Assembly (NCBI GenBank): GCA_028282725.1
Contig: JANQHF010000044.1
Location: 1-52,452, forward strand
Direction of reading: 5' to 3'
Source of the DNA: Saprospiraceae bacterium
GTDB taxonomy: Bacteria; Bacteroidota; Bacteroidia; Chitinophagales; Saprospiraceae
Length of the DNA: 52,452 nt
Shown: positions 17,146 through 26,246 of the stretch, in pieces
How positions within the stretch are numbered: position 1 is the first letter of the stretch
Layout of the letters: each line of letters begins with the position of its first letter
Notes under the pieces: model-generated
The model's database searches: none
Told to the model about the DNA's origin: nothing
What the model saw: the letters and a program-made list of their open reading frames with translations, nothing else
Translations under genes and position numbers: made by a program

Positions 17146-17787
17146 ATGAATAAAATATTTAATATCAATCTTGGTGGCTATCCCTTCACAATTGATGATG
17201 ATGCTTACTTCAAGTTAGATAAGTATCTGAGCACAGTGAAGAAGCATTTTTCCTCCTCAGAAGGTTGTGATGACATTATATCAGATATAGAAAGTAGAAT
17301 AGCGGAATTGTTCAATGAACACCTCAAAGGTCAGCCTATAGTCAGTTTGAGAGAAGTGGAAAAGGTGATCGAAATAATGGGTACTCCTGAGGAATTTGGA
17401 GCTACATCAGAAGAGGAATATGAAGGAATGGCCAGTGAAAAAGCAGCTGAATCCAATTACAGGACTGGAAAACGCTTGTTCCGTGATCCGGACGAGAAAG
17501 TGATCGGCGGTGTTTGTTCGGGGCTGGCCGCATATTTCGGTATCCAGGAGCCCGTGTGGGTACGATTATTTTTCTGTCTCCTTTTATTTACCGGTTTTGC
17601 TCCAATCATCTATATAGTCTTGTGGATAGCCATTCCGGAAGCGAAGACCTCAGGGGACAAATTGTCAATGAGGGGAGAAAAGATCGATGTCACTAATATT
17701 GCGCGGAAGGTGGAGGAGGAAGTCAATAACCTGACAGATACGATCAATGAGATGACGCGCGACTTTGGGACAAAAAAAAAAGCGTAG
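17146..17787 (+). CDS. PspC domain protein, N-terminal part before a frameshift
   Basis: 213 residues as read. An N-terminal region (about 1-95: NINLGGYPFTIDDDAY, then IISDIESRIAELFNEH and VSLREVEKVIEIMGTPEEF) precedes a PspC domain (about 105-165: KRLFRDPDEKVIGGVCSGLA, VWVRLFFCLLLFTGFAPIIY). The frame closes with TKKKA and TAG directly after ten A (17772-17781). In relatives the protein continues for several hundred residues, and that continuation is found here in the -1 frame. The full product would be an inner-membrane stress protein. See the next entry for the missing half. Confidence 0.85.
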   Translation: MNKIFNINLGGYPFTIDDDAYFKLDKYLSTVKKHFSSSEGCDDIISDIESRIAELFNEHLKGQPIVSLREVEKVIEIMGTPEEFGATSEEEYEGMASEKAAESNYRTGKRLFRDPDEKVIGGVCSGLAAYFGIQEPVWVRLFFCLLLFTGFAPIIYIVLWIAIPEAKTSGDKLSMRGEKIDVTNIARKVEEEVNNLTDTINEMTRDFGTKKKA

Positions 17788-18716
17788 CACATCAACCTGA
17801 ACAAACGACCAAGAGTCTCTTCGCACAAGTCCTGACTCAGTTTGGAAGATTCATCGCATCAATTGTAAGTTTTGTAGTATACATAGTAAGTAGATTTGTA
17901 AAAGTGATAGCCCTGATCTTGATTGGGGCTATCGCCATTTCTATAGGGGCACTGGTAATATCCGGGCATTTTGGCTTGCCATATCTGGCAATGATCTCAC
18001 CTGATCCTACGGTAAGCGGATACATAGGCTACTATGCCGGACTCATTGCATTAGGGATCATCCCGATGATCTTGTTGATCAAGACGGCAATCAACTTTAT
18101 TGGGGGGTATAAGTCAAGTATAAGATTCAAAAGGGCAATCTCTGGCGTATGGATTGTTTCGTTTGTGCTCTTCATCCTTACGGGAATTTTCACTGCCCGT
18201 AATTTTGTACATGAAGCACAATTGTCCGAAATCGTTCTCGAAAATGACTTGGATCAGGATCAGCCATTCAACATAAAGGTTGTACCTCTGGATAGAAGAA
18301 ACAATCTCAGAATTCAATTTAGTGAATCGGCTTTTCTAAGCGATGGTAACTTTTACAATGGAGACGGGGTTGACGTTTATTTCAGACCGGCAGAAAACGA
18401 TAAATTAAAAGTGACGAGAACCGGCTCCAGCCGTGGAATGAATTATAGAAGTGCCGTAAGAAATATGCATTATCCGAATCACAATTTAGAACTGTCAGAG
18501 AATAGCATCACCCTTGATGAATATTATACTCTTGGAAGAAGGGATAAATTCAGGGCTCAGAAACTGCGTTATGACATTGCTATTCCAGTCGGAACGATAG
18601 TTTCCCTGGAGAGATCATCTCCCATTTTCCGGAATCGCGAATTCCGGTCCAAAAAAGGAGAGGGCGAAAAATGGATTATGACTACAGATGGATTTCAAAT
18701 AGAAAGTGACAGCTAA
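17781..18716 (+). CDS. PspC domain protein, C-terminal part after a frameshift
   Basis: About 311 residues in the frame one base back from the N-terminal part. It is open across the join without a plausible start codon: SVAHQPEQTTKSLFAQVL, QFGRFIASIVSFVVYI and VSRFVKVIALILIGAIAIS follow directly on the KKK of the first part. A GTG at 17904 is the first GTG-type start but falls inside the first membrane helix. Three or four membrane helices (to about 18200) are followed by a strand-rich periplasmic region. Continuity strongly suggests one gene of about 520 residues broken at the A tract by a real indel, by slippage, or by a miscalled homopolymer. Confidence 0.8.
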   Translation, partial: SVAHQPEQTTKSLFAQVLTQFGRFIASIVSFVVYIVSRFVKVIALILIGAIAISIGALVISGHFGLPYLAMISPDPTVSGYIGYYAGLIALGIIPMILLIKTAINFIGGYKSSIRFKRAISGVWIVSFVLFILTGIFTARNFVHEAQLSEIVLENDLDQDQPFNIKVVPLDRRNNLRIQFSESAFLSDGNFYNGDGVDVYFRPAENDKLKVTRTGSSRGMNYRSAVRNMHYPNHNLELSENSITLDEYYTLGRRDKFRAQKLRYDIAIPVGTIVSLERSSPIFRNREFRSKKGEGEKWIMTTDGFQIESDS

Positions 18717-18725
18717 TCAATACAC

Positions 18726-19001
18726 ATGGAAAAAACTTCATTAAAAATGGTGTTTCTGGTCTTTGCGATGATGTCCTTCGCATATGTCGGTCTTTGCAAG
18801 CTGGATATTTGTGATGCTCACTGCGACATTATTTCGGCTGAATGCAAGAAGGATTCAGTGAATGACAACGTCAATGAAACACTGCCAAAGAGTGACCTCG
18901 ATACTTATTTGAAGACAGAAATTCCTTTGCAAAGTGCTAATAATACGAGTTCAAGTGATCAGGTGTATACGGCTGTTGAGCACTCAGCCACCGAAGATTA
19001 A
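18726..19001 (+). CDS. Small exported protein, unknown
   Basis: 91 residues. An N-terminal hydrophobic segment (MVFLVFAMMSFAYVGLC) is a signal peptide or a single anchor. Four Cys lie just behind it (Cys24, Cys29, Cys33, Cys40 by my count: GLCKLDICDAHCDIISAEC), then an acidic, Ser/Asn-rich tail without structure. No family recognised. It begins nine bases after the PspC gene, so it is probably the last gene of the padR-pspC operon and may share its envelope-stress role. Its reality rests mainly on the signal peptide and tight spacing. Confidence 0.55.
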   Translation: MEKTSLKMVFLVFAMMSFAYVGLCKLDICDAHCDIISAECKKDSVNDNVNETLPKSDLDTYLKTEIPLQSANNTSSSDQVYTAVEHSATED

Positions 19002-19116
19002 TGTTTTCCCTTGGCTCACTCGCTCTTCATAAATTGAGCTATTGTGATCCTGGAAGACCGATATCCTCGTCCCTGTTGTAATACTATGAGGATGAAATTT
19101 CTGTTATACATCTGTC

Positions 19117-20022
19117 ATGTGGAAGGAATATATAGCAGGATTCAAAGCCTATCTCCTACTGGAAAAGGGATTGTCACCTAACAGTATCGAGGCATATGAA
19201 CGCGATATTGGAAAATTACAGTTTTGGGCGCAGTATGAAGGACGGAACTTCAGTCCCAAGACCATTCAATATTCGGACCTTGTTGATTTTCTTGTCTATT
19301 TAAATTCACTCGGATTGAGCAACAAGAGTCAAGCTCGTATCATCAGCGGGATTCGATCATTTTATCAATACATGTTGCTCGAAAATATTGTAAATGACGA
19401 TCCGACGGAATTGTTGGAAAGCCCGCGATTAAAAAGAAAAATGCCTGATGTTTTATCTCATTCGGAAATCGAACAGATCATTGGTGCGATCGATTTAAGT
19501 CACCCTCAGGGGCACCGCAACAGGGCTATTCTTGAAACTCTTTATGCGTGTGGTCTGAGAGTTTCCGAATTGGTGAATCTTCGCATCAGTCAATATTTTC
19601 CTGAGTCCGGCTTAATCCGGGTAATCGGTAAGAACAATAAGGAAAGGATCGTTCCGATCGGAGAAAATGCGATAGAATTCATCAATTTTTACTTGAAATA
19701 TGACCGAAAAAAAATTAAAAATATTGCAAAGGGTCATACCGACTTCATATTTCTTAACAGGAGAGGGCGCCAATTGACAAGAGTCATGATCTTTATGATC
19801 ATCAAAGACCTGTTGCAAAAAGCAGGTATTCAAAAAAAGGTGAGTCCACATACCTTCAGACATTCTTTCGCCACCCATCTTGTCGAAGGAGGAGCAGATT
19901 TAAAAGCAGTGCAGGACATGCTGGGACACGAATCCATAATCACCACTGAGATATACACACATTTAGATACTAACTATCTTCGTGACACCATATTGAATTA
20001 TCATCCCAGGTATAAAAAGTGA
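19117..20022 (+). CDS. xerD: Tyrosine recombinase XerD
   Basis: 301 residues, the usual length for XerC/XerD. A SAM-like N-terminal domain (about 1-90) binds the core site. The catalytic residues are all present: Arg148 (CGLRVSELV), Lys172 (GKNNKERIVPIG), His245 and Arg248 (HTFRHSFATHL), His271 (LGHES) and Tyr280 (EIYTHLD). It should resolve chromosome dimers at dif, working from the cytoplasm. The choice of XerD over XerC rests on overall feel, not on a decisive residue. Its TGA overlaps the GTG start of the next gene. Confidence 0.9.
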   Translation: MWKEYIAGFKAYLLLEKGLSPNSIEAYERDIGKLQFWAQYEGRNFSPKTIQYSDLVDFLVYLNSLGLSNKSQARIISGIRSFYQYMLLENIVNDDPTELLESPRLKRKMPDVLSHSEIEQIIGAIDLSHPQGHRNRAILETLYACGLRVSELVNLRISQYFPESGLIRVIGKNNKERIVPIGENAIEFINFYLKYDRKKIKNIAKGHTDFIFLNRRGRQLTRVMIFMIIKDLLQKAGIQKKVSPHTFRHSFATHLVEGGADLKAVQDMLGHESIITTEIYTHLDTNYLRDTILNYHPRYKK

Positions 20023-21692
20023 GGATCTTACAATTGGCAATACTTCTGAATTGTTGTGCAGCAGCATTGCTTTCCATTTCATGTGCCAACCAGGTAGCAC
20101 TAACAGGAGGTCCCAGGGATGAAGTGCCTCCCGCACTGGATACTGCTGAGTCGTCCAAAAACTACTCATTGCACTTTACAAAACAGGACATAGAGCTTGT
20201 CTTTGACGAATTTATTGACTTGAGAGATGCGAACAGTCAGATTGTGATCAGCCCCCCTCTTGAATACCCACCGCGTATTTCAAGCAGATTGAAAAAAGTC
20301 AAGATCGAGTTTAATGAAAAGGAAGAATTGAAGGAGGAAGCTACCTACGTCATCAATTTCGGAAAATCCATTGGAGATTTCACCGAAAGAAATGAGCTTC
20401 TGAATTTCACCTTCGTATTCTCCACAGGAGCTTACATAGACTCCCTAAGTCTTTCAGGTCAGGTTGTTGATGCATTTACAATGGAACCCAAGGAAGATGC
20501 AGTCGTTCTATTGTATACCGAGGACATGGATTCCATAATTTTCAAGGAGCGACCATTTTATTTTGCCCGCACCGATGAATCCGGCATGTACAGAATCAAT
20601 AATTTGAGATCCGATACATTTAAGATAGTCACCCTGGAAGACCTCAATCTTAATTACCTCTACGATCCGGTAAGCGAACAAATAGGATTCCTCGATTCAT
20701 TGATCGTCCTCAGAGATACCTTAACCCGGGGAGTTAATCTTGAAATGTTCAAAGAAGGAAAGAGTGCTATATATAAGAGTTATGACGCCCAGGCTCAAGG
20801 TCTGCTCAGGATTGACTTTGATCGAATTCCTGATGTCGGACAACTGATCTATCCGGATAGTGCGGAAATATTTGTTGAACAACCGGAAGGAACTGAATAC
20901 CTCAACCTGTGGTATGCTCCGCGAAGCAGCCGAAGTATCGGATTTCAGATCTCAGAAGAAGAAGGATTGGATACCATACAGGCACGAGTAAATACGCGGA
21001 CAGTTGATACCCTGGCCGGAAGAATTTCGGTCCGGGAATTCAATTTTGATGCTGCTATCGGACTGCATCCTGCGGATACTTTGAAATTGGAGTTTGACAG
21101 ACCGGTCAGGAGCGTTTCGCAAGACCTGATATTCGCAATTGATACATTGACCAGGGATACGATTTATTTTGACCTGGATACAACTGAATTTCCGGGCTTA
21201 TTGATCAGGCTGGCACACACATGGGAGTTAAAATCAGAGTATGTGCTTCAATTTCTGCCTGGAGCTATCATAGATTATTTCAACATACCCAACGATACAA
21301 TTGTCCGGGAGTTTAAAATTGCGGACTTTGAAGATTTTGGTCAGATTCAATTGCAACTTGAAGATTTTGAAGACATGCAATATGTATTTCAGCTCCAAAG
21401 GGATGATAAAAGGATGCGGGAAGTAATCGTCAATCCTTTTGTCGAAGATGAAATAACTTTTGAACAACTGGTACCCGGGAATTATTCAATCGTAGTGATC
21501 AAAGATGAAATCGCAAATGGAAAATGGGATCCCGGTGATTATTTTAGTAAGAGACAGTCAGAGAGAAGATATACATTAACTTTAGAAGAACTCAGGGCAA
21601 ATTGGGTGTTGGAACGTTCGGTAACACCCAATGATCTGAACAGGGAAATGACTTCTCCAAGGGCCTTACATGAAACTTCAGATGAACGGTAA
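20019..21692 (+). CDS. Ig-like domain lipoprotein
   Basis: 557 residues. It begins with GTG at 20019, overlapping the xerD stop as GTGA, and opens straight onto a lipoprotein signal peptide ending in SISC. After the Cys, ANQVALTGGPRDEVPPALD matches the well-known start of Bacteroidota Big_5 (SbsA Ig-like) lipoproteins. The Ig-like domain covers about residues 45-140 (DIELVFDEFIDLRD, VISPPLEYPPR, TYVINFGKSIGD). A carboxypeptidase-like or Cna-B-like segment follows near 148-225 (SGQVVDAF, DESGMYRINNLRSDTFKI). Role unknown; probably outer-membrane anchored. Coupled to xerD and 12 bases ahead of lptB. Confidence 0.82.
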   Translation: MRILQLAILLNCCAAALLSISCANQVALTGGPRDEVPPALDTAESSKNYSLHFTKQDIELVFDEFIDLRDANSQIVISPPLEYPPRISSRLKKVKIEFNEKEELKEEATYVINFGKSIGDFTERNELLNFTFVFSTGAYIDSLSLSGQVVDAFTMEPKEDAVVLLYTEDMDSIIFKERPFYFARTDESGMYRINNLRSDTFKIVTLEDLNLNYLYDPVSEQIGFLDSLIVLRDTLTRGVNLEMFKEGKSAIYKSYDAQAQGLLRIDFDRIPDVGQLIYPDSAEIFVEQPEGTEYLNLWYAPRSSRSIGFQISEEEGLDTIQARVNTRTVDTLAGRISVREFNFDAAIGLHPADTLKLEFDRPVRSVSQDLIFAIDTLTRDTIYFDLDTTEFPGLLIRLAHTWELKSEYVLQFLPGAIIDYFNIPNDTIVREFKIADFEDFGQIQLQLEDFEDMQYVFQLQRDDKRMREVIVNPFVEDEITFEQLVPGNYSIVVIKDEIANGKWDPGDYFSKRQSERRYTLTLEELRANWVLERSVTPNDLNREMTSPRALHETSDER

Positions 21693-21704
21693 AAATCGAG
21701 TAGA

Positions 21705-22451
21705 ATGATTTTGAGTACAGACAATCTTGTTAAATCCTATGGCGGGAGAACGGTCGTCAAGGATGTCTCCGTGCAAGTTAGTCAAGGCGAGATCGTTGGT
21801 CTTTTGGGGCCAAATGGGGCAGGAAAGACGACTACGTTTTATATGACTGTGGGGTTTATCCAGCCGGACAGTGGGTCCGTATTCCTTGATGATCAGGAAA
21901 TCACACAATTTGCCATGTACAGAAGAGCCAGGTTAGGACTGGGATACTTGCCCCAGGAGGCTTCGGTTTTCCGAAAATTATCGGTTGAAGACAATATAAA
22001 GGCCGTACTGGAAATGACCAATCTCTCGTCAGCAGAACAAAAGGAGCAGTGCGAGTCATTGATCAATGAATTTGGGCTCCGAAAGGTTCGCAAAAATCTC
22101 GGCAATTCGCTTTCTGGGGGAGAGAGAAGAAGAACCGAGATTGCACGTGCCCTAGCTACCAATCCAAAATTCATTCTCCTGGATGAACCCTTTGCGGGAA
22201 TTGATCCGATCGCGGTAGAGGATATACAATTTGTGGTGGCTAAAATGAAAACGAAAAACATCGGCATCTTAATAACCGATCATAATGTCCAGGAGACTCT
22301 GAGCATCATTGATCGCGCATATCTTATGTTTGAAGGCAAGATTTTGAAAGACGGTACTGCAGAGGAATTGGCGGCAGATGAAATGGTAAGGAGAGTATAT
22401 CTGGGGCAAAACTTTGAACTGCGCAAAAAGGTCATCGATTTTGATAGATAA
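21705..22451 (+). CDS. lptB: LPS export ABC transporter ATPase LptB
   Basis: 248 residues. Walker [10 protein letters not shown] (about 35-43), Q-loop LPQEASVF, signature LSGGERRR, Walker [13 protein letters not shown] and the switch His of ITDHN are intact. LSGGERRR with FAGIDP and the YLGxxF tail are typical of LptB, and distinguish it from amino-acid transporter ATPases. It powers the LptFG-based movement of lipopolysaccharide from the inner membrane to the LptC/A/D path. No lptFG or lptA gene lies nearby in the window. Confidence 0.93.
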   Translation: MILSTDNLVKSYGGRTVVKDVSVQVSQGEIVGLLGPNGAGKTTTFYMTVGFIQPDSGSVFLDDQEITQFAMYRRARLGLGYLPQEASVFRKLSVEDNIKAVLEMTNLSSAEQKEQCESLINEFGLRKVRKNLGNSLSGGERRRTEIARALATNPKFILLDEPFAGIDPIAVEDIQFVVAKMKTKNIGILITDHNVQETLSIIDRAYLMFEGKILKDGTAEELAADEMVRRVYLGQNFELRKKVIDFDR

Positions 22452-22716
22452 GAAGAAGTGGCTATTACCTGGATTGATCATCGGAATCATCATGATGTCC
22501 GAGGCATGCAGTCAACCCACCAACAGGGCCAATATTTTGCCGGCTGAAGTACAATACATGGCAGATACCATGTTTTCACATCGTCGAAACAGGATCATAA
22601 AAGAAATGGACACACTTTGCATGCAAAATTCACCGGCGATGATCGAGAGGGCAAGAGATTCTTTGGTTCTTCTTGAAAAAGCACGGATAGAAAAAATCCT
22701 GAATCGCGATGAATAG
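22441..22716 (+). CDS. Small lipoprotein-like protein
   Basis: 91 residues if read from the TTG at 22441, which overlaps the end of lptB; the frame also allows TTG 22414. The N-terminus [22 protein letters not shown] is a lipoprotein signal peptide with lipobox SEAC. The mature part is helical and charged: [28 protein letters not shown], then a helix ending in [14 protein letters not shown]. No family recognised. With overlapping ends on both sides it belongs to the lptB operon and could assist lipopolysaccharide or envelope transport; that is inference. Confidence 0.65.
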   Translation: MIDKKKWLLPGLIIGIIMMSEACSQPTNRANILPAEVQYMADTMFSHRRNRIIKEMDTLCMQNSPAMIERARDSLVLLEKARIEKILNRDE

Positions 22717-23029
22717 GATCATTATATCGATCATGTTGTTGATCTTCTTCGGATGTAGCATGTCACAGGAGGAAATCACCCGGTTAGCAACCGAAGAATT
22801 CAAGAGAAAAGAGCTATTGCTCAAAAATGAACGGAGTTTGTTTTGTCGTCAAAAAGTATTGGAAGAGGCGGAGCGACAAGCCGACTCAATCATTCTTCAA
22901 CTCGGCATCAACCCCTTAAGCGATAGCCTGTACAGACCCGTGATCCCTGTGAAACCTACATTTGTTACCACTGATTCGGCAAGTATAAATAGTGAACAAT
23001 CTGTTAAACCTATAACAGATAGCTTATAG
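22709..23029 (+). CDS. Small lipoprotein, unknown
   Basis: 106 residues. The signal peptide ([15 protein letters not shown]) ends in the lipobox FFGC. A long charged helix follows (EEITRLATEEFKRKELLLKN, then CRQKVLEEAERQADSIILQLG), probably a coiled coil, and a short proline-rich tail (RPVIPVKPTF). The start overlaps the previous gene by eight bases. Its build mirrors that gene, a lipid anchor plus a helical rod, and the two may be partners. No family recognised. Confidence 0.68.
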   Translation: MNRIIISIMLLIFFGCSMSQEEITRLATEEFKRKELLLKNERSLFCRQKVLEEAERQADSIILQLGINPLSDSLYRPVIPVKPTFVTTDSASINSEQSVKPITDSL

Positions 23030-23115
23030 CATGAGAAGATAGTTGTGAAAATTTCGTTTTCGAAAGCATAAAATTGCAATTTTTGCGACTTCAATTAATG
23101 CCAAAATCAGATTGC

Positions 23116-24114
23116 ATGTATTCATCCGTAGATATTGAAGCCCTAAACCAACAAATCAAGATCGACAGCGCCTTTCTTGAGGATATTCGCAAGGAATCAT
23201 CCAAGGTAATTGTTGGACAGGATATCATGATCGAAAGACTTCTGCTGGGATTGCTGTCCAATGGTCATGTCTTATTGGAAGGACTGCCCGGATTGGCCAA
23301 AACCCTGGCAATAAAGACACTGTCTTCGGTAATCAACGCAACATACACAAGAATTCAGTTTACCCCCGACTTGTTACCTGCAGATATTCTGGGAACAATG
23401 ATTTATAATCAGAAGACCAATGAATTCTCTGTCAGAAAAGGGCCTATATTTTCAAACTTCATTCTCGCCGACGAAATAAACCGTGCTCCAGCAAAGGTGC
23501 AGAGTGCCTTACTCGAAGCGATGCAGGAAAGACAAGTGACTATTGGGAAAAATACTTTTCCATTAGAAGAGCCATTCCTGGTCCTGGCAACTCAAAATCC
23601 GATCGAGCAAGAAGGAACCTATCCACTTCCGGAGGCCCAAACGGATCGGTTTATGATTAAGGTGAAGATAGGTTACCCATCTAAGGAGGAGGAATTGGAA
23701 ATCATCAGAAAGAATATAGATGGTTCAGTCCTGCAACCGGTCACCACAGTCGTTAACAGCGAACAGGTGATGAAAGCCAGGTCTATGGTTCGGAAAATCT
23801 ATATGGACGAAAAAGTTGAAAACTATATCATAGATATCGTTTTCGCTTCGAGAAAACCTCAGGATTATGGATTGATGGATCTGGAAGGATTGATTGCCTA
23901 TGGAGGTTCGCCACGGGCTAGTATTTACCTGGCATTGGCATCAAGAGCCTATGCTTTTATGCAGCATAGGGGATACGTTATTCCGGACGACGTAAGAAAT
24001 GTCTGTTATGATGTATTAAGGCATCGTATTGGCATCACATATGAGGCTGAGGCAGAGAATATCAACCAGGAGGATATCATTTCAGAAATCCTGGGCAAGG
24101 TTGAAGTGCCGTAA
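23116..24114 (+). CDS. MoxR family AAA+ ATPase
   Basis: 332 residues from the ATG at 23116 (YSSVDIEALNQQ); the ATG at 23098 is an alternative. Walker A GLPGLAKT (about 57-64), Walker B with ILADEINRAPAKVQSALLEA, sensor 1 LATQNPIEQEGTYPLPEAQ and the lid helical region are typical of the MoxR branch. MoxR ATPases act as chaperones that activate VWA-domain proteins. Here it opens a cluster with a DUF58 gene and several VWA genes, as in the aerotolerance operons of the phylum. A 45-base gap precedes the ATG at 23098; no clear promoter was identified there. Confidence 0.93.
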   Translation: MYSSVDIEALNQQIKIDSAFLEDIRKESSKVIVGQDIMIERLLLGLLSNGHVLLEGLPGLAKTLAIKTLSSVINATYTRIQFTPDLLPADILGTMIYNQKTNEFSVRKGPIFSNFILADEINRAPAKVQSALLEAMQERQVTIGKNTFPLEEPFLVLATQNPIEQEGTYPLPEAQTDRFMIKVKIGYPSKEEELEIIRKNIDGSVLQPVTTVVNSEQVMKARSMVRKIYMDEKVENYIIDIVFASRKPQDYGLMDLEGLIAYGGSPRASIYLALASRAYAFMQHRGYVIPDDVRNVCYDVLRHRIGITYEAEAENINQEDIISEILGKVEVP

Positions 24115-24129
24115 TTCAATTGAATCAAT

Positions 24130-25377
24130 ATGCCCAAATTTGCGTTGATCATCATTGCGACAATTCTGTCTATTTTGAATATTTCGGGTCAGGTTTTTTC
24201 TTCGGAAATTGGTAATGGAGAAAATGCTCCAGATGATTCGAGAAAGACGATTTATGGAATGCTGAATCAGTCTATGCCCATAGTCCTGTCCTATACCATA
24301 GAAGAGGAGGAGTGCCTTGGGACGTGGAGCCCTTTTGAATCGAAGGACGTTATTTCACTCGAAGGAGAATGTACGGATTCAACATTTACATTGTACGAAA
24401 TCGATGATTTTTCGAGGGTAGCCGGGGTCATCACCGGAATGAAAACCGGTCAACAGTACCAATTGAAATGGTCGAATTTTGATCATACCCTTCAATATCC
24501 GATAGATTGGGTTGAAGATTTATCAGGTCCGGGAGAACTATTGATTTATGTACATGGCCAATCAAAAACAGATCATCACATCATTTTACATCCTCATAGG
24601 AGTAGATTAAAAATCAATGAAGAACGAGAAAATCTAAAATGGTACGATTATAAATGCACACATGCTTATTATGCCTGTTTATTTGATACGGAGTCCAAGG
24701 ATAATATCAACCTTTCCATTTCAGACAGATTGGTAAGTGCCGGCAGTAATCTTTTTCAATTTAGCGAGAAATTGAAAATTGAATCCAAAAATGAATGGTC
24801 ATTTACGTCCTATTACAATTTTGAATTTCCCAGGTTAAATGAGCAGGAATTCGATGATCACATTGCCAATATCGTTGATGAACAAATCCTTAAATTTATA
24901 ACTTCCCTACCTGATCAAAAGTCTGAATATGGACCGCAGGATAGATTCAGGGATCATGCAAGAGGTGATTTCTATATTTCTCTTTTGAACGATGTCATCA
25001 TAAGCGGATTTTTATCATTTTATAGCACTCAGCATCCGAAAATCATAACTGTCCCATTTACATATGACAGGGAGAAGAATCGGTTTATGGACATTCGATC
25101 CATATGGAAGAAGGATTTTAATTACAACTTTTTTCTAAATAGACTGATCGCCGACGAAAGAAACCATTTGAGAAAAGAGGAGGAGCCAATAATAGGAAAA
25201 TTACTGACCAATGCTCCTTTTTCATCATTTAATGTCGTTCCGGATGGGCTGTTATTTTTTACAGACTACAATTTCATTTATGGGAGAAAGAGTATTCTGC
25301 TTCCTTTTTCAGATGTGTCAGGATTCATTAATAGTAAGGCCTTACAACAATTGATCAATAAAACCGTCCAAAAATGA
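24130..25377 (+). CDS. Exported DUF3298-domain protein inside the Bat operon
   Basis: 415 residues with a signal peptide (LIIIATILSILNISGQ). The N-terminal 250 residues are not recognised. The last 160 match the RsiV/PdaC-like DUF3298 fold: DFYISLLNDVIISGFLSFYS, IITVPFTYDREKNRFMDIRSI, NVVPDGLLFFTDYNF and LLPFSDVSGFI. DUF3298 occurs in periplasmic proteins such as the lysozyme-sensing anti-sigma factor RsiV and some deacetylases. It sits between moxR and the DUF58 gene, and its stop overlaps the DUF58 start (ATGA at 25374-25377). Such a gene is not part of the usual Bat operon order, so its position is notable. Confidence 0.7.
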   Translation: MPKFALIIIATILSILNISGQVFSSEIGNGENAPDDSRKTIYGMLNQSMPIVLSYTIEEEECLGTWSPFESKDVISLEGECTDSTFTLYEIDDFSRVAGVITGMKTGQQYQLKWSNFDHTLQYPIDWVEDLSGPGELLIYVHGQSKTDHHIILHPHRSRLKINEERENLKWYDYKCTHAYYACLFDTESKDNINLSISDRLVSAGSNLFQFSEKLKIESKNEWSFTSYYNFEFPRLNEQEFDDHIANIVDEQILKFITSLPDQKSEYGPQDRFRDHARGDFYISLLNDVIISGFLSFYSTQHPKIITVPFTYDREKNRFMDIRSIWKKDFNYNFFLNRLIADERNHLRKEEEPIIGKLLTNAPFSSFNVVPDGLLFFTDYNFIYGRKSILLPFSDVSGFINSKALQQLINKTVQK

Positions 25378-26246
25378 CCACGACCAAGGAAATCCTTAAA
25401 AAGGTTCGGAAAATTGAAATTAAGACCAAGGAGTTGAGCAAACATCTTTTCTCAGGGGAATATAGCAGTGCCTTTAAAGGTCGTGGGATGTCCTTCAGCG
25501 AAGTAAGGGATTATCATTATGGAGATGATATCCGGAATATAGATTGGAATGTTACTGCAAGAACCGGAATCCCTCATGTCAAGATTTTTGAAGAGGAAAG
25601 AGAACTCACCGTAATGTTTTTAGTTGACATCAGTCAATCATCTTTCTTTGGAACGGTCAACCAATTCAAAAGCGAGATCAATACGGAGATCTGTGCTACA
25701 CTTGGATTTTCAGCATTGACCAATCACGATAAGGTAGGGGCTATCTTGTTTACGGATCGCATTGAGAAATATATTCCTCCCAAGAAAGGAAGAAATCATA
25801 TTCTACGGATTATCAGGGAGTTGATCTATTTTGAACCCAAGGGCAGGAATACGAATATTGAAGAGGCAATCCGTTATTTAAATAGTGTCATTAAGAAGAG
25901 AAGTATTTCATTTATCCTTTCTGATTTTATGGACAATGGCTATGAAACTGTTCTGAAAATTGCGAGCAGGAAGCATGACCTTATAGGTGTGCGTGTATAT
26001 GACGATTTGGAATCGAGATTACCGGACATTGGGCTCATCAAGATCATAGACTCTGAAAGTGGTCGGAAACAATTAGTAGATACGGGTTCAAAAAAAGTAA
26101 GGGACGACTATGCAAACTATTTTGACGAGCGCACCTCCTATTTTTATAGCTCCTTTCAAAGAAGCGGTGCTTCCATCCTGTCTATAAATACCAGGGAAGA
26201 CTATGTGAAACACTTAATGCATTTCTTCAAGAATCGTCATAAGTAA
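25374..26246 (+). CDS. DUF58 domain protein with VWA-like fold
   Basis: 290 residues. DUF58 hallmark GRGMSFSEVRDYHYGDDIRNIDWNVTART is present near residues 36-64, followed by a VWA-like core with the MIDAS pattern DISQS in FLVDISQSSFF. There is no membrane segment, so it is cytoplasmic. DUF58 proteins accompany MoxR ATPases, and the pair probably assembles or regulates membrane VWA proteins. Coupled to both neighbours: ATGA overlap upstream and TAATG downstream. Confidence 0.92.
   Translation: MTTTKEILKKVRKIEIKTKELSKHLFSGEYSSAFKGRGMSFSEVRDYHYGDDIRNIDWNVTARTGIPHVKIFEEERELTVMFLVDISQSSFFGTVNQFKSEINTEICATLGFSALTNHDKVGAILFTDRIEKYIPPKKGRNHILRIIRELIYFEPKGRNTNIEEAIRYLNSVIKKRSISFILSDFMDNGYETVLKIASRKHDLIGVRVYDDLESRLPDIGLIKIIDSESGRKQLVDTGSKKVRDDYANYFDERTSYFYSSFQRSGASILSINTREDYVKHLMHFFKNRHK

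Noticed and set aside
17904-18716. Second PspC half as an independent gene from GTG 17904
   Set aside because: The start lies in the middle of a membrane segment and the frame is coherent much further upstream, to the A tract.
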